62,235 nt of DNA, from positions 1 through 62,235 of the forward strand of contig PHCE01000023.1 in assembly GCA_002840765.1 (NCBI GenBank), read 5' to 3'. Positions 29,172 through 38,796 of this stretch are shown here, one piece after another. A model generated the notes under the pieces. That model did not search any database and was not told where the DNA came from. It saw only the letters and a list, made by a program, of their open reading frames with translations. Source of the stretch: Betaproteobacteria bacterium HGW-Betaproteobacteria-7. GTDB lineage: Bacteria; Pseudomonadota; Gammaproteobacteria; Burkholderiales; Rhodocyclaceae. The position numbers were made by a program, and so were the translations under genes. How positions within the stretch are numbered: position 1 is the first letter of the stretch; each line of letters begins with the position of its first letter.

Positions 29172-29779
29172 AAACTGTCAAATTTGCCCTGGCCGGCCTG
29201 GTTCTGGCCTTTTCCGCCACCGCCTTCGCCGCCGACTGGGCGCCGGGCAGTACCGACTGGAGCAAACTGCCGGAAATCAAGGCGACCAAGCTCGGTCTCT
29301 ACCTGACACCGCAGCAGGCCTACGACATGAAGAAGAAGGAAGGCAAGGGCGTCGCCCTGTTCGACGTGCGCACTCGGGCCGAAGCCATGTATGTCGGTAT
29401 GGCAACGGATGTGGATGCCCTGGTGCCCTTCGTCGAGCATCAGGAAATCATGACCGACTGGGATGACAAGCGGACCATGTACAAACTGGAGCCGAACCAG
29501 GACTTCGTGCCGGAGATTGAGCGCCGGCTGAAGGAACTCGGCCTCGGCAAGGACGCCCCGGTGATCCTCGTCTGCCGCTCCGGTGATCGCAGTTCCAAGG
29601 CCGCCGATCGCCTGCAGGCCGCTGGCTACACGAAGGTGTACAGCGTCACCGAAGGCTTCGAGGGCGATCGGGCCAGCGATGGCGCGAAAAAGGGACAGCG
29701 GGTGGTCAACGGCTGGAAGAACATCGATCTGCCGTGGAGCTACAAGCTGGACAAGGCGAAGATGTATTTCGCGCGCTGA
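29168..29779 (+). CDS. Exported rhodanese-like sulfurtransferase
   Basis: 203 residues with a signal peptide (1-21) and a single rhodanese domain whose active-site loop Val-Cys-Arg-Ser-Gly-Asp-Arg-Ser holds the persulfide-forming Cys. A CDC25-like Phe-Asp-Val-Arg-Thr-Arg-Ala-Glu lies upstream. Its start overlaps the soxB stop, so it is coupled to Sox. It may move sulfane sulfur between Sox intermediates, FCSD/SQR products and thiols in the periplasm; that role is inferred. Confidence 0.9.
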   Translation: MKTVKFALAGLVLAFSATAFAADWAPGSTDWSKLPEIKATKLGLYLTPQQAYDMKKKEGKGVALFDVRTRAEAMYVGMATDVDALVPFVEHQEIMTDWDDKRTMYKLEPNQDFVPEIERRLKELGLGKDAPVILVCRSGDRSSKAADRLQAAGYTKVYSVTEGFEGDRASDGAKKGQRVVNGWKNIDLPWSYKLDKAKMYFAR

Positions 29780-29784
29780 GTGAG

Positions 29785-29837
29785 TCGCCGGGGACTGCGG
29801 TTCCCGGCTGCCGAGGTGCCGGGAGGCATCTTTTTTT
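29785..29837 (+). terminator. Terminator after the sox operon
   Basis: A stem GCCGGG...CCCGGC (29786 to 29808 region, with extra A-T and G-T pairs), then a TGCC...GGCA pairing and a run TCTTTTTTT. It marks the end of the soxB-rhodanese unit. Confidence 0.65.
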
Positions 29838-29839
29838 GG

Positions 29840-29869
29840 TTGGCAAATATCAGAATTTGCTGATTTAAT
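29840..29869 (+). promoter_or_regulatory. Promoter with dyad operator for the SQR gene
   Basis: TTGGCA (29840-29845), 18-base spacer, TTTAAT (29864-29869). A dyad GCAAAT-ATCAGA-ATTTGC (29843-29860) fills the space between them. Its core, ATCAGAATT, is the reverse complement of the AATTCTGAT core at 22230-22238 in the ArsR-sox promoter, which suggests common control. Confidence 0.5.
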
Positions 29870-29915
29870 GAATTTTATCGGGCGCCTCGGCGTTCATCGG
29901 AGAAGGGGAGACACC

Positions 29916-31268
29916 ATGTACAAAGATGCATTGGCCACAATTCTCGACGACAGCGGCAAAGCCGCCGTGAGCCGTCGTTCGTTCCTGATGTTCGGCGCTG
30001 CTGGCGCCGGTTCATTGCTGCTTGGGCCGGGCAGCGCGCAGGCGGCGGCGAAGATCAAGTCGTCGGCACGCATCGTCATCGCCGGCGCCGGCGCTGCTGG
30101 TCTGGCCGCGGCTTCCTACCTGGCCAATCGCCTGGAGGGGGCGCAGATCATCCTGATCGACGCGCGCAAGGAGCACTTCTATCAGCCCGGTTTCACGTTG
30201 GTTGCGGCCGGTATCAAGCAATCGTCCTATGTCGTCTCGAGCACCCGCGAATATGTGCCGGGCGGTGTCGAACTGGTCGAGGAGCGCGTCGTCGAGTTCG
30301 ATCCGGAGGGCAACAAGGTGGTCACCGAAAGTGGCAAGCCGTACGCCTACGATTTCCTGGTCGTCGCCACCGGCCTCAAACTCGACTATGACGCCATTCC
30401 CGGCATGGATACCGAGCAGATCGGCAACAACGGTCTGGGCAGCATTTATCACAGCCCGGCCAAGGCCGAAGCCACCTGGCGGGCGATGTCGGACTTCGCC
30501 GACAAGGGCGGTGTCGGCGTCTTCCTGCGTCCGGGCACCGAAATGAAATGCGCCGGGGCGCCGCTGAAGTACACCTTCATCACCGATGATCACCTGCGTC
30601 GTCGCGGCAACCGCGGCAAGGCCGAGATCATCTACAACGCCAACAACAAGGCCTTGTTCAGCGTGCCGATCGTCCATGAAAAGGTCCGCATGCTGTTCGA
30701 TGAGCGCGGCGTCAAGGTCAATTACGAACGTATCCTTGAGTCCATCGACCTCGGCAAGAAGCTGGCCGTCTTCAAGACGCCGATCGGCCCGGTCGAACTG
30801 CAATACGACTTCATCAACGTCATCCCGCCGATGCGGGCGCCGGACTCCGTGCGCAACAGCCCGCTGCGCTGGCAGGAAGGTGGCTGGGCCAACGATGGCT
30901 GGATCGAAGTGGACAAGCACAGCCTGCGGCACAAGCGTTTCGACAATGTCTTCGCTGTTGGCGACGTCGCCGGCGTGCCCAAGGGCAAGACGGCGGCCAG
31001 CGTCAAGTGGCAGGTGCCGGTGGCTATCGATCACCTGGTGGCCACGATCGAAGGCAAAGAATCAACGGCGCATTACAACGGCTATACCTCCTGTCCGCTG
31101 ATCACCCGCCTTGGCCAGGCGATGCTGATCGAGTTCGATTACAAGGACAACCTGACCCCGTCCTTCCCCGGCGTCATCGCCCCGCTGGAAGAACTTTGGA
31201 TCAGCTGGGTGATGAAGACCATGGCCCTGAAACCCACCTATGTCAGCATGTTGCGCGGTCGCGCTTGA
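29916..31268 (+). CDS. Tat-exported sulfide:quinone oxidoreductase, type II-like
   Basis: 450 residues. A Tat signal (Ser-Arg-Arg-Ser-Phe-Leu-Met-Phe-Gly, residues 19-27) precedes the FAD motif Ile-Ala-Gly-Ala-Gly-Ala-Ala-Gly. Redox Cys212 (Lys-Cys-Ala-Gly-Ala-Pro) and Cys393 (Thr-Ser-Cys-Pro-Leu-Ile) are in the contexts seen in mitochondrial-type (type II) SQR, and differ from FccB in this window. It should oxidise sulfide to a persulfide and reduce quinone at the membrane. GGGGAGA precedes ATG 29916. The next gene encodes a small membrane protein. Confidence 0.85.
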   Translation: MYKDALATILDDSGKAAVSRRSFLMFGAAGAGSLLLGPGSAQAAAKIKSSARIVIAGAGAAGLAAASYLANRLEGAQIILIDARKEHFYQPGFTLVAAGIKQSSYVVSSTREYVPGGVELVEERVVEFDPEGNKVVTESGKPYAYDFLVVATGLKLDYDAIPGMDTEQIGNNGLGSIYHSPAKAEATWRAMSDFADKGGVGVFLRPGTEMKCAGAPLKYTFITDDHLRRRGNRGKAEIIYNANNKALFSVPIVHEKVRMLFDERGVKVNYERILESIDLGKKLAVFKTPIGPVELQYDFINVIPPMRAPDSVRNSPLRWQEGGWANDGWIEVDKHSLRHKRFDNVFAVGDVAGVPKGKTAASVKWQVPVAIDHLVATIEGKESTAHYNGYTSCPLITRLGQAMLIEFDYKDNLTPSFPGVIAPLEELWISWVMKTMALKPTYVSMLRGRA

Positions 31269-31278
31269 GGAGAACGTC

Positions 31279-31629
31279 ATGAAAGAACTCGATCCCCTGG
31301 TCTTCCTGTCTGTCTTTCAGGAAATGCTCGGCCCAATCTTGCTGTGGTTGATGATCCTGGTCATCGTTGCCGGCACGGTGGCCTTCGTTGCGCTGCTGTT
31401 CAAGGAACGGACAATCAACTCGAAGCGTCTGGTGCGCGCCGAACTGGCGGGTCTGGTCGGCGGCGGGCTGGCCCTGGTGCTGATGGCCAACGTCTCCTCG
31501 TCCGGCTTCACCGATGCTGGCGGCCCGGCTGACTGGTTCCTGATTGCTCTGGTCTTCGGCCTTGGCCTGGCTGGGATGGCGATCCTCGTCTACACCGTCA
31601 TGGGCTGGCGCAGTCGCCCGACTGCCTGA
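31279..31629 (+). CDS. Small membrane protein downstream of SQR (DUF5368-like)
   Basis: 116 residues with three strongly hydrophobic helices (about 18-42, 55-72 and 84-108) and basic loops. GAGGAG precedes ATG 31279, ten bases after the SQR stop, so it is co-transcribed. It resembles the DUF5368 group as I recall it; the identification is not certain. A membrane anchor or quinone-access partner for the exported SQR is an attractive inference. Confidence 0.75.
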   Translation: MKELDPLVFLSVFQEMLGPILLWLMILVIVAGTVAFVALLFKERTINSKRLVRAELAGLVGGGLALVLMANVSSSGFTDAGGPADWFLIALVFGLGLAGMAILVYTVMGWRSRPTA

Positions 31630-31646
31630 TTGCCGATGCACCGGGA

Positions 31647-31682
31647 GGCCCGGCGGAGCGAGTGCTCCGGCCGGGCCTTTTG
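31647..31682 (+). terminator. Strong intrinsic terminator after the SQR unit
   Basis: GGCCCGGCGGAGC (31647-31659) pairs with GCTCCGGCCGGGCC (31664-31677) around GAGT with one bulge, followed by TTTTGTTG. It isolates the sulfur genes from ssb. Confidence 0.85.
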
Positions 31683-31794
31683 TTGTCTGTTTAGGAATGC
31701 TGGCGGCTGGGCGCACCGGCAATTACAATGCGTCTTTTGAATTCAAGCGCACCGGCTATGCTGGCATGCGCACGGGAACGAGGGAGATAAGGGC

Positions 31795-32259
31795 ATGGCA
31801 TCGATAAATAAGGTGATTCTCGTCGGTAACCTGGGGCGCGACCCTGAGGTCCGGTATACGGCTTCCGGTGATGCGATGTGCAACCTCAGCGTTGCCACGA
31901 CCGATAACTGGCGTGACAAGGCAACCGGTGAGAAGAAGGAGCAGACGGAATGGCATCGGGTCTCTTTCTTTGGCAAGACCGCTGAAGTTTGCGGGCAGTA
32001 TTTGAAGAAGGGTTCGCAGATCTATGTCGAAGGCAGCTTGCGTACCCGCAAGTGGACCGACAAGGATGGCCAGGAGAAGTACTCCACCGAAATCCGCGGC
32101 GATGTCATGCAGATGCTCGGCGGTCGCCAGGGCATGGGTGCTCCGGCCTCTTCCGGTGGCGGTGGTGGCTACGACGAGCCGAGCGATTACGCACCGGCGC
32201 CGCCGAAGAACAAGCCGAAGCCCTCGTTCGACGATCTCGGCGACGACATCCCGTTCTGA
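31795..32259 (+). CDS. ssb: Single-stranded DNA-binding protein
   Basis: 154 residues. The OB-fold starts [13 protein letters not shown] and contains Glu-Trp-His-Arg-Val. A Gly/Pro-rich linker leads to the acidic tip Asp-Asp-Asp... ending Asp-Asp-Ile-Pro-Phe, which binds partner proteins. AGGGAG precedes the start. Function: protecting single-stranded DNA during replication and repair. Confidence 0.98.
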   Translation: MASINKVILVGNLGRDPEVRYTASGDAMCNLSVATTDNWRDKATGEKKEQTEWHRVSFFGKTAEVCGQYLKKGSQIYVEGSLRTRKWTDKDGQEKYSTEIRGDVMQMLGGRQGMGAPASSGGGGGYDEPSDYAPAPPKNKPKPSFDDLGDDIPF

Positions 32260-32270
32260 TCAGGTTTTAC

Positions 32271-32308
32271 GTGGCGCCGGCATTTGGCCGGGCGCCACGC
32301 AGTGTTTT
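32271..32308 (+). terminator. Probable terminator after ssb
   Basis: GTGGCGCC (32271-32278) pairs with GGCGCCAC (32291-32298), followed after four bases by TGTTTTCG. Confidence 0.6.
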
Positions 32309-32337
32309 CGAACCATCGTCCCGAACAGGATTGCAAT

Positions 32338-33186
32338 ATGGCCAACCCCATCACCTTCAAGGTTCTCGAAGACATCGCCCGCGACCTGTCGGGCGATGAG
32401 ATCACCTTTCCGACTTTCCTCGACATCACCTTCCAGGTGCGTACCGCGCTCAAGGACCCCAACCTGAGCGTCGATCAACTGGCCAAGCTGGTTGGCGCCG
32501 AGCCGCTGATGAGTACCAAGATCATCCGCATGTCGAACTCGGTGGCGCTCAATCCCTCGGGCCGCGAGATCGCCGACGTCAAGAGCGCCATCGTCCGGGT
32601 CGGCATGGAGGCGGTGCGTACGGTGTCCTTCGCCGTGGCCATGGAGCAGTTGCTGAAGTCGAAGCAGATGCACTCCTTCGAGGACCTGTCCAAGAAGCTG
32701 TGGGAGCACACCTCGCACGTTGCAGCGCTGTGCCGCGTGCTGGCCAAGAAGATGGCGAAGATCAATGGCGACGAGGCCATGTTCGCCGGTCTGGTGCACG
32801 ATCTGGGCGTCTTCTACCTGATGTCGCGCGCTGCCAACTTCCCGGAACTGGTCGCCGACAAGGCTGAGCTGCACGCCCTGCTGGTCGGCTGGCACGACAG
32901 CATCGGTCACGCCCTGCTGTCGGCCCTCGGTTCGCCGGAATCGGTGCTGGTCGCCGTCCAGGAGCACGAGACTGATCGCGAGATCACCGACATCAAGACG
33001 TTGTCCGACGTGCTTTACGTCGCCAACAAGATCGCCAATCGCAGTGCCAGCTGGCGCGATGCTGAACTCGACGGCGCCGTCGATACCTCGATGCTCGACA
33101 CCCTGTTTGATGCCGACACCCTGAACGAGATCATCGAGGAATCGCAGGAAGAAGTGCAGTCGCTGAAGACGGCGCTCGGCGGCTGA
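32338..33186 (+). CDS. HDOD-domain protein
   Basis: 282 residues forming one HDOD domain: Phe-Pro-Thr-Phe-Leu-Asp-Ile near the N-terminus, Ile-Ile-Arg-Met-Ser-Asn-Ser-Val-Ala-Leu-Asn and Gly-Leu-Val-His-Asp-Leu-Gly-Val. The HD-like residues are of the non-catalytic HDOD type. No GGDEF, EAL or kinase domain is attached. Such proteins act as signalling scaffolds; the target is unknown. AGGA lies eight bases before ATG 32338. Confidence 0.88.
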   Translation: MANPITFKVLEDIARDLSGDEITFPTFLDITFQVRTALKDPNLSVDQLAKLVGAEPLMSTKIIRMSNSVALNPSGREIADVKSAIVRVGMEAVRTVSFAVAMEQLLKSKQMHSFEDLSKKLWEHTSHVAALCRVLAKKMAKINGDEAMFAGLVHDLGVFYLMSRAANFPELVADKAELHALLVGWHDSIGHALLSALGSPESVLVAVQEHETDREITDIKTLSDVLYVANKIANRSASWRDAELDGAVDTSMLDTLFDADTLNEIIEESQEEVQSLKTALGG

Positions 33187-33208
33187 GCGCCGCCGCACCG
33201 GGCGGCGC
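33187..33208 (+). repeat. Perfect GC hairpin after the HDOD gene
   Basis: GCGCCGCC (33187-33194) and GGCGGCGC (33201-33208) form an 8-bp stem with a six-base loop directly after the stop codon. No T-run follows, so it may stabilise the mRNA end or act with Rho rather than as an intrinsic terminator. Confidence 0.6.
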
Positions 33209-33330
33209 CCGGGTAGGTGATTTCCGTAATTGCTCGGTAACGACTGGCAGGGATAATGGAGGTTATTTATCCATCCAGTATATTTTTTCGTCCGCTGATG
33301 AAGCGGACAAAATCTACCGAAGCGAATCTC

Positions 33331-34455
33331 ATGGCTGCCTTTTCTTACTTCAGGCGCACTCTTGTTGCCCTGCTCTTTCTGCTTGCCCTGCAGCCGGCCG
33401 TTGCTGCCAAGGAACTGCTGGTTGTCCAGGTCGCACCGCTGACTGGACCTCAGGGGGTCACCGGTCGGGCCATTGGCGCCGGCGCCCGACTTTACTTTGA
33501 TCACGTCAATGCCGGCGGCGGCATCAATGGTGCGCCGATCCGTTTTGTCAGCCGGGACGATGGCCAGAATCCCGAAACCACCGTGCGCTTCATCCGCGAA
33601 AGCCTGGAGCGCGAAGCTCCGGTCGCCTTCGTCGGCAGTGTTGGTACCAACAATATCGAGGCCTTGGTTCGTGACGGGGGGCTGGCGCGTAGCGGTGTGC
33701 CCTTGGTCGGTGCGGTCTCGGGCGCCAGTTCGGTAATTGGCAAGCCGTCGATTTTCATCGTCAAGGCTGGCTACCGGGCCGAGATTGCGCGCCTCTTCCA
33801 GCAACTCGGTCAAACCGGCCAGCAGCGCGTCGGCCTGGTCTTCCAGAAGGATGCGCTGGGTGACGATGTTGTCGCCGGGGCCGATGCCGAAGCCGGCAAA
33901 TGGGGCATCGATCTGGTTGCCCGCGCTGGTTATGAACGCAATACAACCAAGGTCGAGGCCGCCGTCGAGGCAATGCTGAAGGCCCGTCCCGGGTCGATCT
34001 TCCTTGGCGCGACGACGTTGGCGGCGGTCGAATTTGTTCGCCAGTACCGCGAGGGTGGCGGCCTGGCGCCGATCTACGGGCTCTCGATCATCGACTCTCA
34101 GGTTCTGCTCGCCAAGCTCGGCCCCGATCTGGCACGTGGTTTCGCCTTCTCCGTCGTCGTGCCGATGGAAAGCCGAGTGGCGCTACCGTTGGTTCGCGAA
34201 TACGCGAAGCTGAAGGCGCAGAGCAAGAATCCCGATATCGGTGCCCGTTCGATGGAAGGTTTCATCGCTGCCCGGGCGCTGGTTGCCGCGTTGCGCAAGG
34301 GCGCCGCCAGCGGTTCCGAGGCCGGCAAGGCGGTTGCCGGCATCCGCAAGCTGGACCTCGGCGGCTACAGACTCGATTTTTCGACCGGCGACCGCAGCGG
34401 CTCGACCTTCGTTGATTTCGCTATGTTCGGCCGCGGCGGCCAGATCGTCCAGTAA
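33331..34455 (+). CDS. Orphan periplasmic binding protein, branched-chain amino acid (type 1) fold
   Basis: 374 residues: signal peptide (about 1-27, ending Ala-Val-Ala-Ala), then the ABC receptor fold of the Leu/Ile/Val-binding family, with Ala-Pro-Leu-Thr-Gly-Pro-Gln-Gly and His-Val-Asn-Ala-Gly-Gly-Gly-Ile-Asn-Gly. No ABC permease or ATPase gene is nearby. It may serve a sensor kinase such as the one at 35075, or a transporter elsewhere. ATG 33331 is preferred over 33256 because it places the signal peptide at the N-terminus. Confidence 0.85.
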   Translation: MAAFSYFRRTLVALLFLLALQPAVAAKELLVVQVAPLTGPQGVTGRAIGAGARLYFDHVNAGGGINGAPIRFVSRDDGQNPETTVRFIRESLEREAPVAFVGSVGTNNIEALVRDGGLARSGVPLVGAVSGASSVIGKPSIFIVKAGYRAEIARLFQQLGQTGQQRVGLVFQKDALGDDVVAGADAEAGKWGIDLVARAGYERNTTKVEAAVEAMLKARPGSIFLGATTLAAVEFVRQYREGGGLAPIYGLSIIDSQVLLAKLGPDLARGFAFSVVVPMESRVALPLVREYAKLKAQSKNPDIGARSMEGFIAARALVAALRKGAASGSEAGKAVAGIRKLDLGGYRLDFSTGDRSGSTFVDFAMFGRGGQIVQ

Positions 34456-34464
34456 GCCGGACGG

Positions 34465-34953
34465 CTAGAGCCGGCGAATTTTTTCCAGCAGCGCCGTCGT
34501 CGATTTTTCGTGGATGAACGGGATGGAATGCACCGTCCCGCCCCAGCCCCGAACCTCGGCTGCGCCGACGATGCGCTCCACCGGCCAGTCGCCCCCCTTG
34601 ACCAGGATTTCCGGCCGGCAGTCGAGGATGCGCTGCAACGGCGTGTCTTCATCAAACCAGGTGACCAGGCTGACGCAATCCAGTGCCGCCATCACCGCCA
34701 GTCGGTCTGCCAGCGTGTTGACCGGGCGATCATCCCCCTTGCCTTGCCGTTTTACCGAGGTGTCACTGTTGAGCGCCACCACCATCGTCGCCCCGAGAGC
34801 GGCAGCCTGAGCCAGATAGGTCACGTGGCCGCGGTGCAGGATATCGAAACAACCGTTGGTGAATACCAGTGGCCTGGCCAGGGCGGCGGCGCGAACGACG
34901 AGCTGTTCGGGGGGGCAGATTTTGGCTTCGAAAGCAGGCGGGGCGTAGGTCAT
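34465..34953 (-). CDS. rfaE2: D-glycero-beta-D-manno-heptose 1-phosphate adenylyltransferase
   Basis: 162 residues of the cytidylyltransferase-like fold with Gly-Cys-Phe-Asp-Ile-Leu-His-Arg-Gly-His and a C-terminal Glu-Lys-Ser-Thr-Thr motif. It matches the second half of HldE as a stand-alone protein and makes ADP-heptose for lipopolysaccharide inner core. ATG 34953 is the conserved start; longer frames upstream are rejected. The sugar-kinase half (RfaE1) is not in the window. It is divergent from the hybrid kinase at 35075. Confidence 0.92.
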   Translation of the reverse strand: MTYAPPAFEAKICPPEQLVVRAAALARPLVFTNGCFDILHRGHVTYLAQAAALGATMVVALNSDTSVKRQGKGDDRPVNTLADRLAVMAALDCVSLVTWFDEDTPLQRILDCRPEILVKGGDWPVERIVGAAEVRGWGGTVHSIPFIHEKSTTALLEKIRRL

Positions 34954-35074
34954 GGGCGACTCCGTAAGCAGGCCCGATATTTTATTGCGGATCGGCCGGT
35001 CGTACGGTTTATCGGTGCCGATTTGATCCGTACGACATGAAATCTTGGCCGACCCGGAGTAGAGTCGACCGGGC

Positions 35075-37177
<2,103 letters not shown>

Positions 37178-37192
37178 CGCCGGTCGCGCTTG

Positions 37193-38101
37193 TCAGTTAG
37201 TCGGGTGGGCCTGGCGCCAGTCGGTGAGGGCGGCGAGGGCTTCGTCCAGGGTATGGAGCAAGTGTACGCCCTCCTGGCGGGCGACGCGCCGAACACCGCC
37301 ACCGCCGGCCCAGAGTTCCACCGTTGGCGCGAGCAGCAGGCGCAGCTGCTGCAGCAAGCCGGGAATCTGCCGTTGCGGGAAGGCCACCGAGAAGGACAGG
37401 GCGACGATGTCGGCACGGTGAGCAGTGGCGGCACGGCCGATTTCCATTAGCGGCATCTGCGTGCCGAGCGGGATGCATTCCGCACCCTCGAGCGAAAACA
37501 GCGCTTCGACCATCAGCAGGCCGAGCACGTGCGATTCGTCCGGGACGCTGGTGAGCAGAATGCGCGGGCCGCCGGCGCCGCCCGGCAGGGCGGCGATGGC
37601 CTGGCGCAGCAGGCGCTTGGTCAGTTCGGTGAACAGGTGTTCCTCGAAAACCTCAAAGCTGCCGTCTTCCCATGCCTCGCCGACGCGCTGGGTGAGCGGA
37701 GCGACGGTGTCCTGGACAAAACTTTGCAAGCCCTGGCGGGCCAGACGCTGCAGCATGGCCTGCTGATAGCCGTGGCCGTCGTGCTGCTTGATCAGCGCCA
37801 ACACTTCGCCCGGGTCTTCGCTACCGCTGGTCGGCCTGGCCGTCGGTGCCGGGCGGCGCGGCGCCAGCGCCGCCAGTTCATCGGCCGGCATTGCCAGTAG
37901 CTTGCCGGGCCGGTGGCCCATATCCATCAAACGCTTGATCAGGCGCAGGCGTTCCACCTGCGCTGCCGGATAGCTGCGTTCGCCATTGCCGTCGCGCTCG
38001 GGTGTGGGGAAACCATAGCGGCGTTCCCACATGCGCAAAACGTCCTTGGAGAGTCCCGTATCGCGTTCGACAGCGGCGATGTTGAAATGAGGGGAGTTCA
38101 T
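37193..38101 (-). CDS. MerR-family regulator with CarH-type B12-binding photoreceptor domain
   Basis: 302 residues. The N-terminal MerR helix-turn-helix (Phe-Asn-Ile-Ala-Ala-Val-Glu-Arg-x-Thr-Gly-Leu-Ser, Trp-Glu-Arg-Arg-Tyr-Gly-Phe) is followed by a four-helix bundle and a B12-binding Rossmann domain. The bundle has Trp144-x9-Glu154-His155, and the Rossmann part Glu-Ser-His191-Val-Leu-Gly; these equal the adenosylcobalamin-capping and lower-ligand residues of light-sensing CarH. It is therefore likely to be a B12-based repressor released by light. It is divergent from the glutathione peroxidase/lipid operon, and TTTGT/ACAAA dyads lie between them. Its target is inferred from position. Confidence 0.88.
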   Translation of the reverse strand: MNSPHFNIAAVERDTGLSKDVLRMWERRYGFPTPERDGNGERSYPAAQVERLRLIKRLMDMGHRPGKLLAMPADELAALAPRRPAPTARPTSGSEDPGEVLALIKQHDGHGYQQAMLQRLARQGLQSFVQDTVAPLTQRVGEAWEDGSFEVFEEHLFTELTKRLLRQAIAALPGGAGGPRILLTSVPDESHVLGLLMVEALFSLEGAECIPLGTQMPLMEIGRAATAHRADIVALSFSVAFPQRQIPGLLQQLRLLLAPTVELWAGGGGVRRVARQEGVHLLHTLDEALAALTDWRQAHPTN

Positions 38102-38190
38102 TTTGTCCTGAACAAACGTTGGTCAAACTGTTGACAAGCCAGACATTGATGACTATCTTACGAACAAATGACGCATTTGTCTAGGACAAA
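38102..38190. promoter_or_regulatory. Divergent control region with four TTTGT/ACAAA-type dyads
   Basis: Dyads: TTTGT-CCTGA-ACAAA (38102-38116); GTCAA-ACTG-TTGAC (38122-38135); ACAAATG-ACG-CATTTGT (38164-38180, perfect 7-bp arms); TTTGT-CTAGG-ACAAA (38176-38190). A promoter for the rightward operon is visible: TTGACA (38131-38136), 17-base spacer, TATCTT (38154-38159). One dyad overlaps the -35 and two lie at or just after the expected start of transcription, a layout that suits repression by the adjacent MerR/B12 protein. The first dyad abuts the start codon of the regulator itself, suggesting autoregulation. Confidence 0.65.
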
Positions 38191-38207
38191 CATCTGGAGT
38201 GTTGAAC

Positions 38208-38765
38208 ATGTTGAGTCAAATGAAACGCTGGTTGGGAATCGCCGGGCTGCTCTCCCTGGGTGTCGTCCCGTCGGGTGCCGCTGCGGCCTGCCCGGCGCTG
38301 CTCGATCACAGTTTCCCTGGCCTGGTCGACGGCAAGCCGCAGTCCCTCTGCCAGTACCAGGGGAAAGTGATCCTGGTGGTGAACACCGCCAGTTTCTGCG
38401 GTTTTACCTCGCAATATGAGGGCCTGGAAAAGCTCTACGCGCAACTGAAGGATCGCGGCCTGGTCGTCGTCGGCTTCCCGTCCAACGACTTCGGCGAACA
38501 GGAACCGGGCAGCGATCAGCAGATTGCAGATTTCTGCCGCCTGACCTACGGCGTCGACTTCCCGATGATGGGCAAGACGGTGGTCAAGGGTAGTGAGGCC
38601 AATGCCTTCTACCAGCAGTTGGCCAAGATCACCGGCAGCCGGCCGCGCTGGAACTTCCACAAGTACCTGATCAATCGCGATGCCACGCAGGTGGTCGCCT
38701 ACAGCAGCGTCACCAAGCCGGAAGACGTCGATCTGCAGAAGCAGATCGACGAATTTCTCCGCTGA
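38208..38765 (+). CDS. Exported glutathione peroxidase-like thiol peroxidase
   Basis: 185 residues with a signal peptide (about 1-28). The peroxidatic Cys64 sits in Asn-Thr-Ala-Ser-Phe-Cys-Gly-Phe-Thr, and Pro-Ser-Asn-Asp-Phe-Gly-Glu-Gln-Glu plus Arg-Trp-Asn-Phe complete the Gpx active site. It is a Cys (not seleno-Cys) enzyme that reduces hydroperoxides, plausibly lipid peroxides, in the periplasm. GGAG eight bases upstream selects ATG 38208. As first gene of the operon it points to oxidative damage of membranes as the theme. Confidence 0.92.
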   Translation: MLSQMKRWLGIAGLLSLGVVPSGAAAACPALLDHSFPGLVDGKPQSLCQYQGKVILVVNTASFCGFTSQYEGLEKLYAQLKDRGLVVVGFPSNDFGEQEPGSDQQIADFCRLTYGVDFPMMGKTVVKGSEANAFYQQLAKITGSRPRWNFHKYLINRDATQVVAYSSVTKPEDVDLQKQIDEFLR

Positions 38766-38796
38766 CGAACCCGTTACCTATTCCCTGGAGTCCGCC

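Noticed and set aside
34456..34489. Possible terminator after the orphan binding protein (GCCGG...CCGGC then T6)
   Set aside because: Only a 5-bp stem and it lies within the convergent rfaE2 coding region, so codon content explains it as well.
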